Of a stretch of DNA of 64,000 nucleotides, positions 17,348-26,405 are shown piece by piece. Each line of letters begins with the position of its first letter. The stretch's first letter is position 1. The position numbers and the translations under genes were made by a program. Below the pieces are notes generated by a model. The model saw only the letters and a program-made list of their open reading frames with translations, had not been told where the DNA came from and did no database searches. The stretch comes from Candidatus Peribacteria bacterium (GTDB lineage Bacteria > Patescibacteriota > Gracilibacteria > Peribacterales > Peribacteraceae): positions 519,653 through 583,652 of the forward strand of contig JAHFJM010000001.1 in the NCBI GenBank assembly GCA_023245935.1. Direction: 5' to 3'.

Positions 17348-18586
17348 TCAACCCAGCAGCATACCAATCCTCTCCACCAATACCTTTGCCTGTTTCATCG
17401 TCATCGTCAGATGAGTCGGAAGCGACAGGATCGCTCTGCAGACTTTTTCGGCATTCGGATCCAAACCTGATGCATATCCCGCTTCATCAAGATCGACCGT
17501 ATCCGGACAAACGACGCAGCCGGTCCAACCGTCGTCGAGATGAATGTTGTCTTTCCTGAGCAGCGCACGTTTTTCTTTCGCATTCGAGACGAAGAGCGGA
17601 AATTTTTGCAGGGGAAGATCGCTACGAATAGCTAAAAGTAATGGCCATCCCCGTTTCTTGCCTTCCTCAAGGTAGAAGGCAGTGAGCATTCTGCGATGAT
17701 CGTTGATCTCTTTCAATCTCGAGAGCGAATGAAGCGCAAGAGCGGCGCACGCGTTCGGAAGTTTTCGGAGAAGGGGAGACATGTGCCCTTCTCTCTCATC
17801 CTCCGTGAGGATGGGGGAGAAGAGACCGATGGCATTCAGCAGTGCGAGAATCGGTTTCTGCAACCCGCACCAGATGAGTGGTCTGACGATCCAACGCATG
17901 CGCGGAGCGTACGTGAGGAGAGTGGTAACTTCATGCCAGGAGAGATCGATCGCGCTTGATTCGAGTGATCGTATCGCTGCGCCGAGATCAGGTTTCCTCG
18001 TGATTACTGCTCCGCCTGTAATGCCGGAAATGGCTTTGTCACGACCAAAGCTCAGGATGATCGCATCGCCGAGTGTTCCGATTTCTTTCGGTCCAGAGTC
18101 ATCCGGAATGACGTGCGCACAGTCTTCGATCAGAAGAATGTTGTGGAGGTCGCAGAGTACCCGAAGCCCTTTCGTATCGGCGACCATTCCGAACGTGTGT
18201 TGGCAAATCACGGCGCGTGTGCGCGGTGTGATGCACACAGCGACACTTTCCGGCGTGAGATTCAGTGTTGCTTCGTCTATATCCGCGTAGATCGGCACTC
18301 CGCCTGCTGCGTGGATTGCATTCGGCACGACGACGCAGGTGTATCCCTGCACGATGATCTCTTCTCCCGACCGGAGATTCATCGCTTTTAGAAGTGCGAG
18401 AAGCGACTCCCGCCCCGATGCGAAGAGCGAAGCGTCCCCTCCAATTTTTTTTGAGAGTGCAACACGAAGTTCTTCCGTGCTTTTCCCTTGCACGTATCGA
18501 TTTGGCGCGAACGACACCGCAAGAATCTTGCGCATCGCTTCGCGATCGACATGCGGACCGAAGGTGTGGTGGATGGGGGAGAGCAT
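17348..18586 (-). CDS. DegT/DnrJ/EryC1-family PLP aminotransferase
   Basis: 412 aa, type I fold. Pattern: ASGRESLLALLKAM (cofactor phosphate site), GYTCVVVPNAI, ADIDEATLNL, EDCAHVI, and the Schiff-base lysine in SFGRDKAISG (about 180). Family members build amino-sugars for surface polysaccharides, lipids or wall polymers. Lies 11 nt after the MurF-like gene on the same strand, suggesting an envelope operon (hydrolase, murF, aminotransferase). Two consecutive hydrophobic stretches near 240-265 are odd for a soluble enzyme. Substrate not predictable. Confidence 0.82.
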   Translation of the reverse strand: MLSPIHHTFGPHVDREAMRKILAVSFAPNRYVQGKSTEELRVALSKKIGGDASLFASGRESLLALLKAMNLRSGEEIIVQGYTCVVVPNAIHAAGGVPIYADIDEATLNLTPESVAVCITPRTRAVICQHTFGMVADTKGLRVLCDLHNILLIEDCAHVIPDDSGPKEIGTLGDAIILSFGRDKAISGITGGAVITRKPDLGAAIRSLESSAIDLSWHEVTTLLTYAPRMRWIVRPLIWCGLQKPILALLNAIGLFSPILTEDEREGHMSPLLRKLPNACAALALHSLSRLKEINDHRRMLTAFYLEEGKKRGWPLLLAIRSDLPLQKFPLFVSNAKEKRALLRKDNIHLDDGWTGCVVCPDTVDLDEAGYASGLDPNAEKVCRAILSLPTHLTMTMKQAKVLVERIGMLLG

Positions 18587-18597
18587 GATTGAACGGT

Positions 18598-20172
18598 TTA
18601 TTTCCGTAGCGGAAGATCCATATCTTCCGTGGATACCGGAAGAAGTTCATCGATCGCCGTGCGTGGCACACGACCCACGCAGACGAGCAGATCGCCTGTC
18701 TTGAGTGGCTGCGGTCTCGATGAGAGGAGTACGGCACGATCTCCAAAGCCATTGTCTCTGAAGTACTTCAGGAAGCGGGCATTGCCGATGCAGACTCTCC
18801 CGAATACTTTTGCGGCTTCTTTCGACAGTTCCGCATGCACGGATGCTTCGGATGATCCGAGCTCGATGATGCCATCAACGAGAAGCACTTTCTCCAGATG
18901 CGGTTGTTCTTTCGCCCATGCAATTGCCGCACGGAAGCTATCGGGGCTTGAGTTATACGTGTCATCCAGAACCGTCACTCCGCGGATCGTCTTCACTTGG
19001 AACGAACGCGCAAGCGACACAAATGTCTTGAGCTCTTTCGCGATTTCTGGAAGGGTCATGCCGAGTTTCAGCGAAGCGGCAATCGCAAACAGCACACTGG
19101 TTACGAGATGTGTTCCGGCGAGCGGTACGAGGAATCGTTGGTTTTCGACTGTGAATCGGATACCGTTCCCCGTTTCTTCAATATCGAGAGCACAGAGGTC
19201 GGCGCGTCCGTCCGTACCGACCGTTGTGACGGGGCAGCGACACAGATCCCTGAGTTTCTCACTCATGGCATTATCATGGTTCATGAATGCGGCGCCATCA
19301 TCGGGCAGTGCGGCGAAGAGTTCTCCTTTCGCATCACGAATGGCTTCCAGACTGCCGAAGAGGGCAAGGTGCTGCTCTCCGATAAACGTGATGATGCCAA
19401 ATTTCGGTCGTGCAATCTCACTCAGGAGTTTGATTTCGCCTTTCGTATACGCGCCCATTTCCACGATCAGGATTCCCGGCCAATCCGTGGGCTTGTCTTT
19501 GAGGATTTTGATGAACCATGCGGCAACACCCATTTCCGTATTCACGTGAACCGGAGTTGCAAGAGCGCCCTGTTTTTTCAGAATGTGTGCAAGCAGCTCT
19601 TTCGTTGTCGTCTTCCCGACACTTCCGGTGATGCCGATGACGGTGATATTCGGATGAGCGAGACGCAGGTTTGTCGCTGTGCTCAGCGTTCGCTTCTTCA
19701 AGAACTGATCGATGGGTTTTGTGAGGAGCCAGCTGAGAAGAATCCAGAGAGGGCAGAGGAAAGGAATGATGACGAGCAGTGGCAGAGATGACAGAGAAAT
19801 CAAAAAGAGCATGGGGATCACAATGCTCAGTGCCAACATCAGAAGTGCTTTCGCTGTGAAGACGGGCAGCGGCTGTTTCCGGAGCAGTATTTGCACGCAG
19901 GAGAGGACGGCAAGGACGATGAGCAATCCGAGTGTCACTTCCGTTCCGATGAAGACAGGATCCGTGAAGATGAATCCGACAATGGCAATCAGCATCGATG
20001 CGCCGAGAATTCTCGGGCGAAGGGTTCCGTAGAGTTGCGAAGCGATGCCTTCGCGCTTCAGATGTTCCATCAACCGATCAAGTCGCCACTCTTTCACCTG
20101 CCAGAGTGAGAGCAGTGTCAGAGTGGGGGAGAGACACGCCAGAAATGTGAGGACGAGGATGATGAGTATCAT
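18598..20172 (-). CDS. murF: MurF-type ligase with N-terminal membrane domain
   Basis: Adds D-Ala-D-Ala to UDP-MurNAc-tripeptide. 524 aa: about 160 residues with four or so membrane helices, then a Mur ligase core with ITGSVGKTTTKELL (about 177), IVEMGAYTKGEI, NHDNAMS and LDDTYNSSPDSFRAAI, and a C-terminal Rossmann domain. The membrane part is not in canonical MurF and would tether the last cytosolic muropeptide step to the membrane. The start overlaps the hydrolase stop by 4 bp. Residue motifs fit MurF best, though a related amide ligase cannot be excluded. Confidence 0.82.
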   Translation of the reverse strand: MILIILVLTFLACLSPTLTLLSLWQVKEWRLDRLMEHLKREGIASQLYGTLRPRILGASMLIAIVGFIFTDPVFIGTEVTLGLLIVLAVLSCVQILLRKQPLPVFTAKALLMLALSIVIPMLFLISLSSLPLLVIIPFLCPLWILLSWLLTKPIDQFLKKRTLSTATNLRLAHPNITVIGITGSVGKTTTKELLAHILKKQGALATPVHVNTEMGVAAWFIKILKDKPTDWPGILIVEMGAYTKGEIKLLSEIARPKFGIITFIGEQHLALFGSLEAIRDAKGELFAALPDDGAAFMNHDNAMSEKLRDLCRCPVTTVGTDGRADLCALDIEETGNGIRFTVENQRFLVPLAGTHLVTSVLFAIAASLKLGMTLPEIAKELKTFVSLARSFQVKTIRGVTVLDDTYNSSPDSFRAAIAWAKEQPHLEKVLLVDGIIELGSSEASVHAELSKEAAKVFGRVCIGNARFLKYFRDNGFGDRAVLLSSRPQPLKTGDLLVCVGRVPRTAIDELLPVSTEDMDLPLRK

Positions 20173-20936
20173 GAGGGGTTCATTCTAGCGCGAATCACGG
20201 CTGCAATCTCGGTGGCTCTGTCTCTGTGCACGCCGTGCCGAACGCCTTCGTACGCATGCAGTATGCTTCCATGGATTTCTTTCTTCAGAACCAATGCATC
20301 GGAAAACGGCGTCATACGATCTTCTTTGCCCCAGAAGATATCGGTTGCGATGCGGATTTCTTTGAGGATCGGTCGCAGGTCTTCCGAGCTGACGTTGATG
20401 AGTGTCTGCCGCATCAGGGGGCTCGCCGTTTCGTAGTCATGCACGCGTACGAGCTTGTAGAGGAGTTTTTTTCCGAGCGGAGCGAGAAGCGTGAGTCCCG
20501 GAATCGAGAGAAAAAACTTCCCGGTCTTGCTGAGCGTCAGTCCGAGAATGCGTTTGAAGTGTCTCGGATGACGTATGCCGGCTGCGGCACAGAGGTAGAG
20601 GTGGGTGATTGGGGTTTGGGATCGAGGGTTTGGGATAGGGAAAGACTGACGATGTGCCAATGTGAGAGCAATGCGACCACCGTGTGAATGTCCGAGAAGA
20701 TGAATGCCACTTTCCACGTTTACTTTTCCAGCTTTCACCTGTTTCATGATCCACTCCTCCACCCAATCCGCATAGTCATCGGTCTTCCATGGTTTCTTCG
20801 GTTCCGGCTCGGATCCGAAGCCCGGAAGATCCGGTGTGAGGATGTCGATTTGTTCGCCTTTCAGTGTTGCTCGAAGCTCCGTGAAGGATTCTTTCGAGCC
20901 TCCCCAACCGTGCAGACAGACAAGTACGTGCTTCAT
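20169..20936 (-). CDS. Alpha/beta hydrolase
   Basis: 255 aa: oxyanion region LHGWGGS, nucleophile elbow GHSHGG (about 82-87), acid in WGKEDRMTP and His in GVRHGVHR, so the triad is complete. Cytosolic. Residues ~99-111 (SFPIPNPRSQTPITH region) are encoded by a 7-bp repeat GGGTTTGGGAT and look inserted into the cap-side loop. TATACT exactly 6 nt before the ATG. First gene of the operon with murF and the aminotransferase. Substrate unknown. Confidence 0.83.
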   Translation of the reverse strand: MKHVLVCLHGWGGSKESFTELRATLKGEQIDILTPDLPGFGSEPEPKKPWKTDDYADWVEEWIMKQVKAGKVNVESGIHLLGHSHGGRIALTLAHRQSFPIPNPRSQTPITHLYLCAAAGIRHPRHFKRILGLTLSKTGKFFLSIPGLTLLAPLGKKLLYKLVRVHDYETASPLMRQTLINVSSEDLRPILKEIRIATDIFWGKEDRMTPFSDALVLKKEIHGSILHAYEGVRHGVHRDRATEIAAVIRARMNPS

Positions 20937-21025
20937 TCATGAAGTATAGCTCTTTCCGGGAACTTGCTAAATATTATAAAATAGTATATAATAGTTATGT
21001 TATTTATTCTTACACACATATCAAT

Positions 21026-21712
21026 ATGGAAACGAATACCGTAGAGAAAAAGAAACATACTGTTGTTGTCTGCTTATTCTTAGCGTTCATTCTTCTTGCG
21101 ACCGTCTTCGTCTTTCTCAAGGAATCGCATGCGGATGGGGTGATGATGCCACCCATGATGCCACCTCCTCCGATCAGCAGCTCTTCGAGTTCTTTGTTCT
21201 TGATGCCTGCAATGCCACCTCCTCCGATCAGCAGCTCAAGCTCCTCCTTTTTGATGCCTGCAATGCCGCCTCCTCCGATGAGCAGCTCTTCGAGCATTGC
21301 TCCCTCTATGCCGGCCATGTCTGCTCCGGCAGCAGCAACTCTTGCTCCGCCTGCATCCACTTGCGGCAATGCGATCTGCGAAGCAAGCGAGGGTCCTGCA
21401 ATCTGCCCTGCGGACTGTATGCCTGCCACATTTTGCGGAGACGCTCTATGCAACGGAACCGAGACGCCCGCCACCTGTTCCATGGACTGCATGCCTGTCT
21501 CCACTTGCGGCAATGCGATCTGCGAAGCAAGCGAGGGTCCGGCAACCTGTCCGATCGACTGTATGCCTTCTACATTCTGCGGAGATGCCCTGTGTAACGG
21601 AACCGAGACGCCCGCCACCTGCTCCATGGACTGCATGCCTGTCTCCACTTGCGGCAATGCGATCTGCGAAGTAGGTGAGGGCCCGGCAACCTGTCCCATA
21701 GACTGCATGTAA
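21026..21712 (+). CDS. Surface protein with Pro/Ser repeats and five Cys-rich repeats
   Basis: 228 aa. Basic start then a hydrophobic anchor (about 13-32). Residues ~38-95 are repeats of MPPPPISSSSSS, probably an extended, flexible stalk. Residues ~108-228 are five ~21-residue units alternating CGNAICEASEGPATCPIDC and CGDALCNGTETPATCSMDC, each with four spaced Cys, likely disulfide-rich and exported. DNA copies of the units are nearly identical, pointing to recent expansion. Start 21026 avoids an upstream extension without start signals; TATAAT lies near 20988. A strong terminator follows. Binding role is a guess. Confidence 0.75.
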   Translation: METNTVEKKKHTVVVCLFLAFILLATVFVFLKESHADGVMMPPMMPPPPISSSSSSLFLMPAMPPPPISSSSSSFLMPAMPPPPMSSSSSIAPSMPAMSAPAAATLAPPASTCGNAICEASEGPAICPADCMPATFCGDALCNGTETPATCSMDCMPVSTCGNAICEASEGPATCPIDCMPSTFCGDALCNGTETPATCSMDCMPVSTCGNAICEVGEGPATCPIDCM

Positions 21713-21734
21713 TATCTATCGATCGTTTTCTTGA

Positions 21735-21762
21735 AAGTGAGCCTCCGGGCTCACTTTTTTTG
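21735..21762 (+). terminator. Intrinsic terminator
   Basis: AAGTGAGCC (21735-21743) pairs with GGCTCACTT, followed by a run of T. Closes the Cys-repeat gene. Confidence 0.88.
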
Positions 21763-21795
21763 TATTGCAATGAAGCGTAAAAGAATGAGAAGTAA

Positions 21796-21831
21796 TTGAC
21801 AATATCGAGAAAAAATGTAGATTACAACTTA
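21796..21831 (+). promoter_or_regulatory. Full -35/-10 promoter of the kinase gene
   Basis: TTGACA at 21796-21801, 16-nt spacer, TAGATT at 21818-21823, then 8 nt to the ATG at 21832. Predicted start of transcription is at or 1-2 nt before the start codon. Confidence 0.6.
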
Positions 21832-24189
21832 ATGTTGGATCACGATTCATCACATCAAGACCGTTGGCATCCCGGCGCAGTTGCGCTCTCAGATCCTCCC
21901 GGTTCAGCAGCTCCTTCTCAGGTGATCGCTTCGATGGATACTCCGGTTTCTTCGAAAGCCCCCGGCGACGAAGATTCGGCGGAGACTTTGTTGAGTAAAT
22001 TTGAATATCTGTACGGTCTTACGAAGGGAGATCCGAGAAGCGAACGTATCAGGGAAAGGATCAGCAAGTTTTCATCGGCAGACTTAAGTGCTCACCGCTA
22101 TCAGGTTATCGCAGCTCTGTCGGGTGAAATTTACGAAGATCCTGCCGCTCCTCAAGCTGTCGCTCTCCGCTTTCATGAAGCTTCTCCTGCCACCTCCATC
22201 ATCGAGGCTACCGATGGTCGGAAATTTCCCATTATCGATCCGGAGCTTGGGAAAGGGGGGCAAGGATTTGTTTTGCTTGTCGAAGATTCCACATTTCCGA
22301 TCGAAGACGGCAGACATGATCAGGTTGTGAAGGAATGCCCGATCGATGTGATGGAGAAATCGAGAGGGAAAAAGTGGATTGCCGCCGAACCTGATCCGCA
22401 GTCTCAAATTGCGCGTCTTTCACGGGAAGCGAGTATTGCCGAAGAGCTTTCACGAAAAGACCTGAAGTACATCGCTCCGAAATTTCTGGGGAGAGGAACC
22501 CGCAGGACGGTAACGGAAACAGGTGAGGAAAAATTTCATGCGTTCATTCAGTATGAATTCGCTCGCAGCATGTCGGCACAGCATCTTCGGGACGGCATGG
22601 GTGAGGAAACAATGCCTCTACGCGCTTTTTATGATCTGGCACTGCAGATGCTCATCAGTACGTATGGTTTCCATCGGGCTACATTCATTCATCGAGATAT
22701 CAAGCCCGGAAATTTTGTCATCCGGTCTGACGGCAAGGGAACGATGATCATCGATTATGGATTTGCGAAGAGGAAGCATGATGATGAAGGCGATGAAGAC
22801 ATGACTGTGCTGACGCAAGCCGGCGTCCTGATGGGAACTCCGCCGTACATGTCTCCGGAACAATTTGATTCTCCCGCATCCGTCGATGAAAAGTCGGATG
22901 TCTATTCTCTGGCCGTTACCTTGAATCAATTATTGACCGGTCGTTTGGTTTTCAAGTGCGCAAATGCGACGGAGTATCGTTTGGCACACTTGAACAAATC
23001 TCCAACGGACACCATCGATCATTTGAGGACCCTCGGTCTTCCGGAAGAAATGGTGACTGCGCTTGCAAACGCTCTTGCGAAAAACCCCGAGCAGCGACCG
23101 AGCGTTGAAGATTTGATGACTGTGTTCCTGCAGCATTCAAGTTTTGATCGGACATTGAAGCCAAAAGACATGCTTGAAAAAGCGAAGAAGGGTCTGATGA
23201 AGCTTCAACTGCCGGAGGAGCTTCTTCAAAAAGTAACAAGGGCGGATGCCCCGCTTCCTTCAGGATTTCCTTCCAGTCCGAATGATCGGGACGATAAGGG
23301 TGCAGAGAGCATGTACTCTGCTCTCAAAGATGCGTATCCGGAACAGGTGGTCGCTTCCACTCGAAAAGGTGTCGGTCGCGTTCTCCGGTCTGTCGTTGCA
23401 CTCGGAGTCGCAGCCGTTGCGGCAGGAGGCGGTTATGCCTTCTCGCATCGAAATGACGGAAAGGAGAAGGATGACACTATCCCTCCTGTCGTCAGACCTC
23501 TTGAACCGGACGTTCCTTCCGAGCCCGTGGCTCAGAAGGTATCTCACGAGTCAGTACCCGATCAACTTGCAACACCAACGCTATCTGCAGAGCTGCCTGT
23601 GAGCGATACAAAGTCCCCAGAGCAACTTGCCGCAGAAAAAATCTTCCCGTCATCCGATCTTTTTAAGGGAACGGTCAAGGATGGCAAGCTGACCAAGCTT
23701 ATTCTGTTCTCAGGCAAGTCTTGTGAGATGGCTCCCGAAGCTTTCACGACGTATATGAGTGGAGGAGCTGTTCGTATCGTTCAGTTTTCGATGACTATTC
23801 CTCAGCTTGCGAAATATTTCGGAATGTCGGAGGAAGCATTGCCTTTGGATGCAGTGGCGAAGACGCAAAAATCCGTTACCGCCACTCTTATCGTCAATCC
23901 CGGCAATGAATTTATCTTTGCTCCCGAGCGAATGGGATGGGCAGTCGGTTCGGACAAGGGTGTTTCTGTGTTTTCCAATGCTGAGAAGAATACGTTCAAA
24001 CCTTGTTTCGGCGAGAATGCTTCCGCGTCACCGATAGCCGGTTTCAGCGGTAATGAAACGATGTTGAAAGTGCTTCAGGAATTGCCTCTTCCTGAAGAAT
24101 TTGACGCTTTGGATGAAACTCAAAAAGGATGCTTGAAAGTTATCGGGCACTGGAAGAAAGTCTGTGAGACAGTACAGAAGAAGCAGTAA
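21832..24189 (+). CDS. Transmembrane Ser/Thr protein kinase (PknB/Hanks type)
   Basis: 785 aa. Acidic N-terminal region (~130 residues) precedes the kinase domain: glycine loop ELGKGGQGFVLLVED (about 138-152), Lys in QVVKECPI, catalytic HRDIKPGNF (about 287-296), metal motif DYG in place of DFG, and activation segment ending GTPPYMSPEQ. One membrane helix near 515-535 (VVALGVAAVAAGGGYAF), then a ~250-residue outside domain of unknown fold with no PASTA repeats. A full promoter with 8-nt leader supports ATG 21832. It follows the Cys-repeat surface gene. Ligand of the outer domain unknown. Confidence 0.9.
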   Translation: MLDHDSSHQDRWHPGAVALSDPPGSAAPSQVIASMDTPVSSKAPGDEDSAETLLSKFEYLYGLTKGDPRSERIRERISKFSSADLSAHRYQVIAALSGEIYEDPAAPQAVALRFHEASPATSIIEATDGRKFPIIDPELGKGGQGFVLLVEDSTFPIEDGRHDQVVKECPIDVMEKSRGKKWIAAEPDPQSQIARLSREASIAEELSRKDLKYIAPKFLGRGTRRTVTETGEEKFHAFIQYEFARSMSAQHLRDGMGEETMPLRAFYDLALQMLISTYGFHRATFIHRDIKPGNFVIRSDGKGTMIIDYGFAKRKHDDEGDEDMTVLTQAGVLMGTPPYMSPEQFDSPASVDEKSDVYSLAVTLNQLLTGRLVFKCANATEYRLAHLNKSPTDTIDHLRTLGLPEEMVTALANALAKNPEQRPSVEDLMTVFLQHSSFDRTLKPKDMLEKAKKGLMKLQLPEELLQKVTRADAPLPSGFPSSPNDRDDKGAESMYSALKDAYPEQVVASTRKGVGRVLRSVVALGVAAVAAGGGYAFSHRNDGKEKDDTIPPVVRPLEPDVPSEPVAQKVSHESVPDQLATPTLSAELPVSDTKSPEQLAAEKIFPSSDLFKGTVKDGKLTKLILFSGKSCEMAPEAFTTYMSGGAVRIVQFSMTIPQLAKYFGMSEEALPLDAVAKTQKSVTATLIVNPGNEFIFAPERMGWAVGSDKGVSVFSNAEKNTFKPCFGENASASPIAGFSGNETMLKVLQELPLPEEFDALDETQKGCLKVIGHWKKVCETVQKKQ

Positions 24190-24194
24190 CGTCT

Positions 24195-25430
24195 CTAGCG
24201 ACGACGATATCCCCCATGCGCTCTTCCTTGTGTGCGACGTTGACCGAAAGCCGGCCTCGGTCTATATGCAGGTCTGGGTGCGGAGGCAACATGTTTCATG
24301 CCTTGGACTGATGGCATCTCGGTGACGGCGATCGTCGTGCGGATCAGTCGTTCGATCGTGCGGACTTCTCCGCGCTGATCGTGATTGACGAATGAAATCG
24401 CTTGTCCTGCTTTGCCGGCTCTTCCCGTTCTGCCGATCCTGTGCACATAGTCTTCCGGATTGTCCGGAAGGTCGAAGTTCACGACGAGTTCCAGGTCCAC
24501 CACATCGATGCCGCGTGCGGCGATGTCGGTGGCAACGAGGACGCGGTACCTTCCCGTCTTGAATCCTGCGAGTGCTTCCCTGCGCTGCGGGAGCGAGCGA
24601 TTGCTGTGAATCTCCGCTGTCTTATGACCGAGCGCAATGAGCGCGCTCGCAAGTTTCTTGGCACCGTGCTTGGTGCGGACGAAGACTAAGACCGTTCCCG
24701 TCGAATCTTTCAGGAGTTTGTCGAGGAGTCCGACTTTCTCCTCTTTCTTCAGAATGATCATGTGCTGCTCCACGCGTTCCGCAGCCGTTCCCGCAGGAGC
24801 GACTTCGATACGGATCGGGAGACGCATGTGCTTTGCGGCGATTTGTGCGATCGCAAGCGGCATGGTGGCGGAGAAGAGGAGTGTCTGACGCTCGGGTGGA
24901 ACCACTTTCAGAATTTTCTGAATCTGCGGCGCAAAGCCCATATCGAGCATGCGGTCGGCTTCGTCCAGCACAAGCACTGTCACTTCACGCAGTGTGATTG
25001 TGCGCTGCTCGAGGTGGTCAATCAGGCGACCGGGAGTGGCAACCAGAATGCGCGGGTTCCTTTTGATCATCTGGCGCTGCAACGACATCGATGCCCCGCC
25101 GATGAAGACGGCAATGCCGATGCCCAGTTTGAAGGCGATCTTCCGGAGCGATTCTTCGACTTGCTGCGCGAGTTCTCTCGTTGGCACGATGATGAGTGCG
25201 CGTCCTTTTCCCTGATGCAACCGTTGGAGGAGGGGAATGCCGAAGGCGAGCGTCTTGCCCGTTCCGGTCTGTGCGATGCCGATCATGTCTTTTCCTTCGA
25301 GACCCGATGGGATCGCTTTATGTTGAATGGGAGTCGGAACCAAAATTTTCATTTCCGTCAGAACGCCGAGAATGTTCGGCGCAATCCCGAGTGAAGAGAA
25401 TGTTGCTGCCGGTTCGTTGTCTATCGTCAT
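24195..25430 (-). CDS. DEAD-box RNA helicase (RhlE type)
   Basis: 411 aa: Q motif PTPIQHKA, AQTGTGKT, PTRELAQQ, TPGRLIDH, VLDEADRM, SAT, then helicase C with ATDIAARGID and HRIGRTGRAGK. The tail is Arg/Pro/Gly-rich and basic, likely for RNA binding. Acts in ribosome assembly or mRNA turnover. Convergent with the kinase gene (5-nt gap). TAATACT stands about 8 nt before the ATG. Divergent from the DMT transporter. Confidence 0.93.
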   Translation of the reverse strand: MTIDNEPAATFSSLGIAPNILGVLTEMKILVPTPIQHKAIPSGLEGKDMIGIAQTGTGKTLAFGIPLLQRLHQGKGRALIIVPTRELAQQVEESLRKIAFKLGIGIAVFIGGASMSLQRQMIKRNPRILVATPGRLIDHLEQRTITLREVTVLVLDEADRMLDMGFAPQIQKILKVVPPERQTLLFSATMPLAIAQIAAKHMRLPIRIEVAPAGTAAERVEQHMIILKKEEKVGLLDKLLKDSTGTVLVFVRTKHGAKKLASALIALGHKTAEIHSNRSLPQRREALAGFKTGRYRVLVATDIAARGIDVVDLELVVNFDLPDNPEDYVHRIGRTGRAGKAGQAISFVNHDQRGEVRTIERLIRTTIAVTEMPSVQGMKHVASAPRPAYRPRPAFGQRRTQGRAHGGYRRR

Positions 25431-25467
25431 GTTCCGCTAGTATTACACATTCTGCTACTCTCTGTCC

Positions 25468-26352
25468 ATGCTCTCGCAACACAGAAAAGGCGAATATTCG
25501 GCGTACGGTACGGCGATTCTCTGGAGTCTTTTTCCGGTCGTAACCGTGCTCACGGTTTCGAGGTTGTCGCCGCTCTTCACGGCTGCCGTTGCAACGGGAT
25601 GCTCGGCACTCTTCTTCGCGTGCATCCTCTTTCTCCGGAAGCACTGGTCGGAACTTCTCATGCGTGCAGCGTGGAGCGATATGCTTCTGGCAACGCTCTT
25701 CATCGGCATTCTCTTCTACGGCTTTGTCTTCGTCGGATACCGATTCACGAGTGCCGGCAACGGCGCGGTTGTCAGTCTGATGGAAGTCTTCTTCACATTT
25801 CTGATCGTCAATGTGTTTCTCAGGCATGAACGGCTCGATCCATTGCACGGGCTTGGCGCACTCCTGATGGTGATCGGCGCGCTGTTCGTGCTCCTCCCGC
25901 ATCGAACGGAATCATGGAACATCGGTGATCTGCTCATTCTTCTCTCGACGCTCTTTCCGCCACTCGGCAACATGTTTGCCAAACGCGCGAGGAAGCTTGT
26001 GAGCGCGGAGACGGTGATGTTTGTAAGGAGTGTTATTGCGACGCCGTTTCTTCTGAGTATCGCTCTGGTGCTCGAGCCGGTTCCTTCTGCTTCGGTTCTT
26101 CACTCTTCGCTTCCATACTTACTCTTCAGCGGTATTTTTCTTCTCGGACTTTCAAAAATTCTCTGGATTGAGGCGATCCATCGTTTGCCGATCACGAAGA
26201 CGGTTGCACTCACGGAAATCGAAGTGCTCCTCACACTCTTCTTCGCGTACCTGCTTCTAGGTCAGCCCGTGACGCTCAAGCAGATTGTCGGCGTGCTGCC
26301 GATGATGGTCGGGCTCTTTCTGCTGACGAGAACGTCGAACGATTTCCTCTGA
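25468..26352 (+). CDS. EamA/DMT-family transporter
   Basis: 294 aa, ten predicted membrane helices in two EamA repeats; GNGAVVSLMEVFFTFLI and the second-half ITKTVALTEIEVLLTLFFAYLLLGQPVTLKQIVG match the family. Inner membrane; moves metabolites, amino acids or related solutes. TACTCT with a 6-nt spacer before the ATG at 25468. A second DMT gene lies at 39.4 kb. Substrate unknown. Confidence 0.85.
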   Translation: MLSQHRKGEYSAYGTAILWSLFPVVTVLTVSRLSPLFTAAVATGCSALFFACILFLRKHWSELLMRAAWSDMLLATLFIGILFYGFVFVGYRFTSAGNGAVVSLMEVFFTFLIVNVFLRHERLDPLHGLGALLMVIGALFVLLPHRTESWNIGDLLILLSTLFPPLGNMFAKRARKLVSAETVMFVRSVIATPFLLSIALVLEPVPSASVLHSSLPYLLFSGIFLLGLSKILWIEAIHRLPITKTVALTEIEVLLTLFFAYLLLGQPVTLKQIVGVLPMMVGLFLLTRTSNDFL

Positions 26353-26368
26353 ACAAGGGGAAGAGATA

Positions 26369-26405
26369 TTGTCAATATTCCGAAGATATTCTACAGTCCC
26401 CAATC
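26369..26405 (+). promoter_or_regulatory. Promoter of the cyclopropane synthase gene
   Basis: TTGTCA (26369-26374), 17-nt spacer, TACAGT (26392-26397), 8 nt to ATG 26406; near-leaderless. Confidence 0.6.

Noticed and set aside
21010..21708. Minus-strand 232-codon frame opposite the Cys-repeat gene
   Set aside because: It repeats QVETGMQSMEQVAG only because the plus-strand DNA is repetitive; the plus frame has signal, anchor, Cys pattern and terminator.
21361..21712. CRISPR-like array in the Cys-repeat gene
   Set aside because: The repeats are in frame, coding and without variable spacers.
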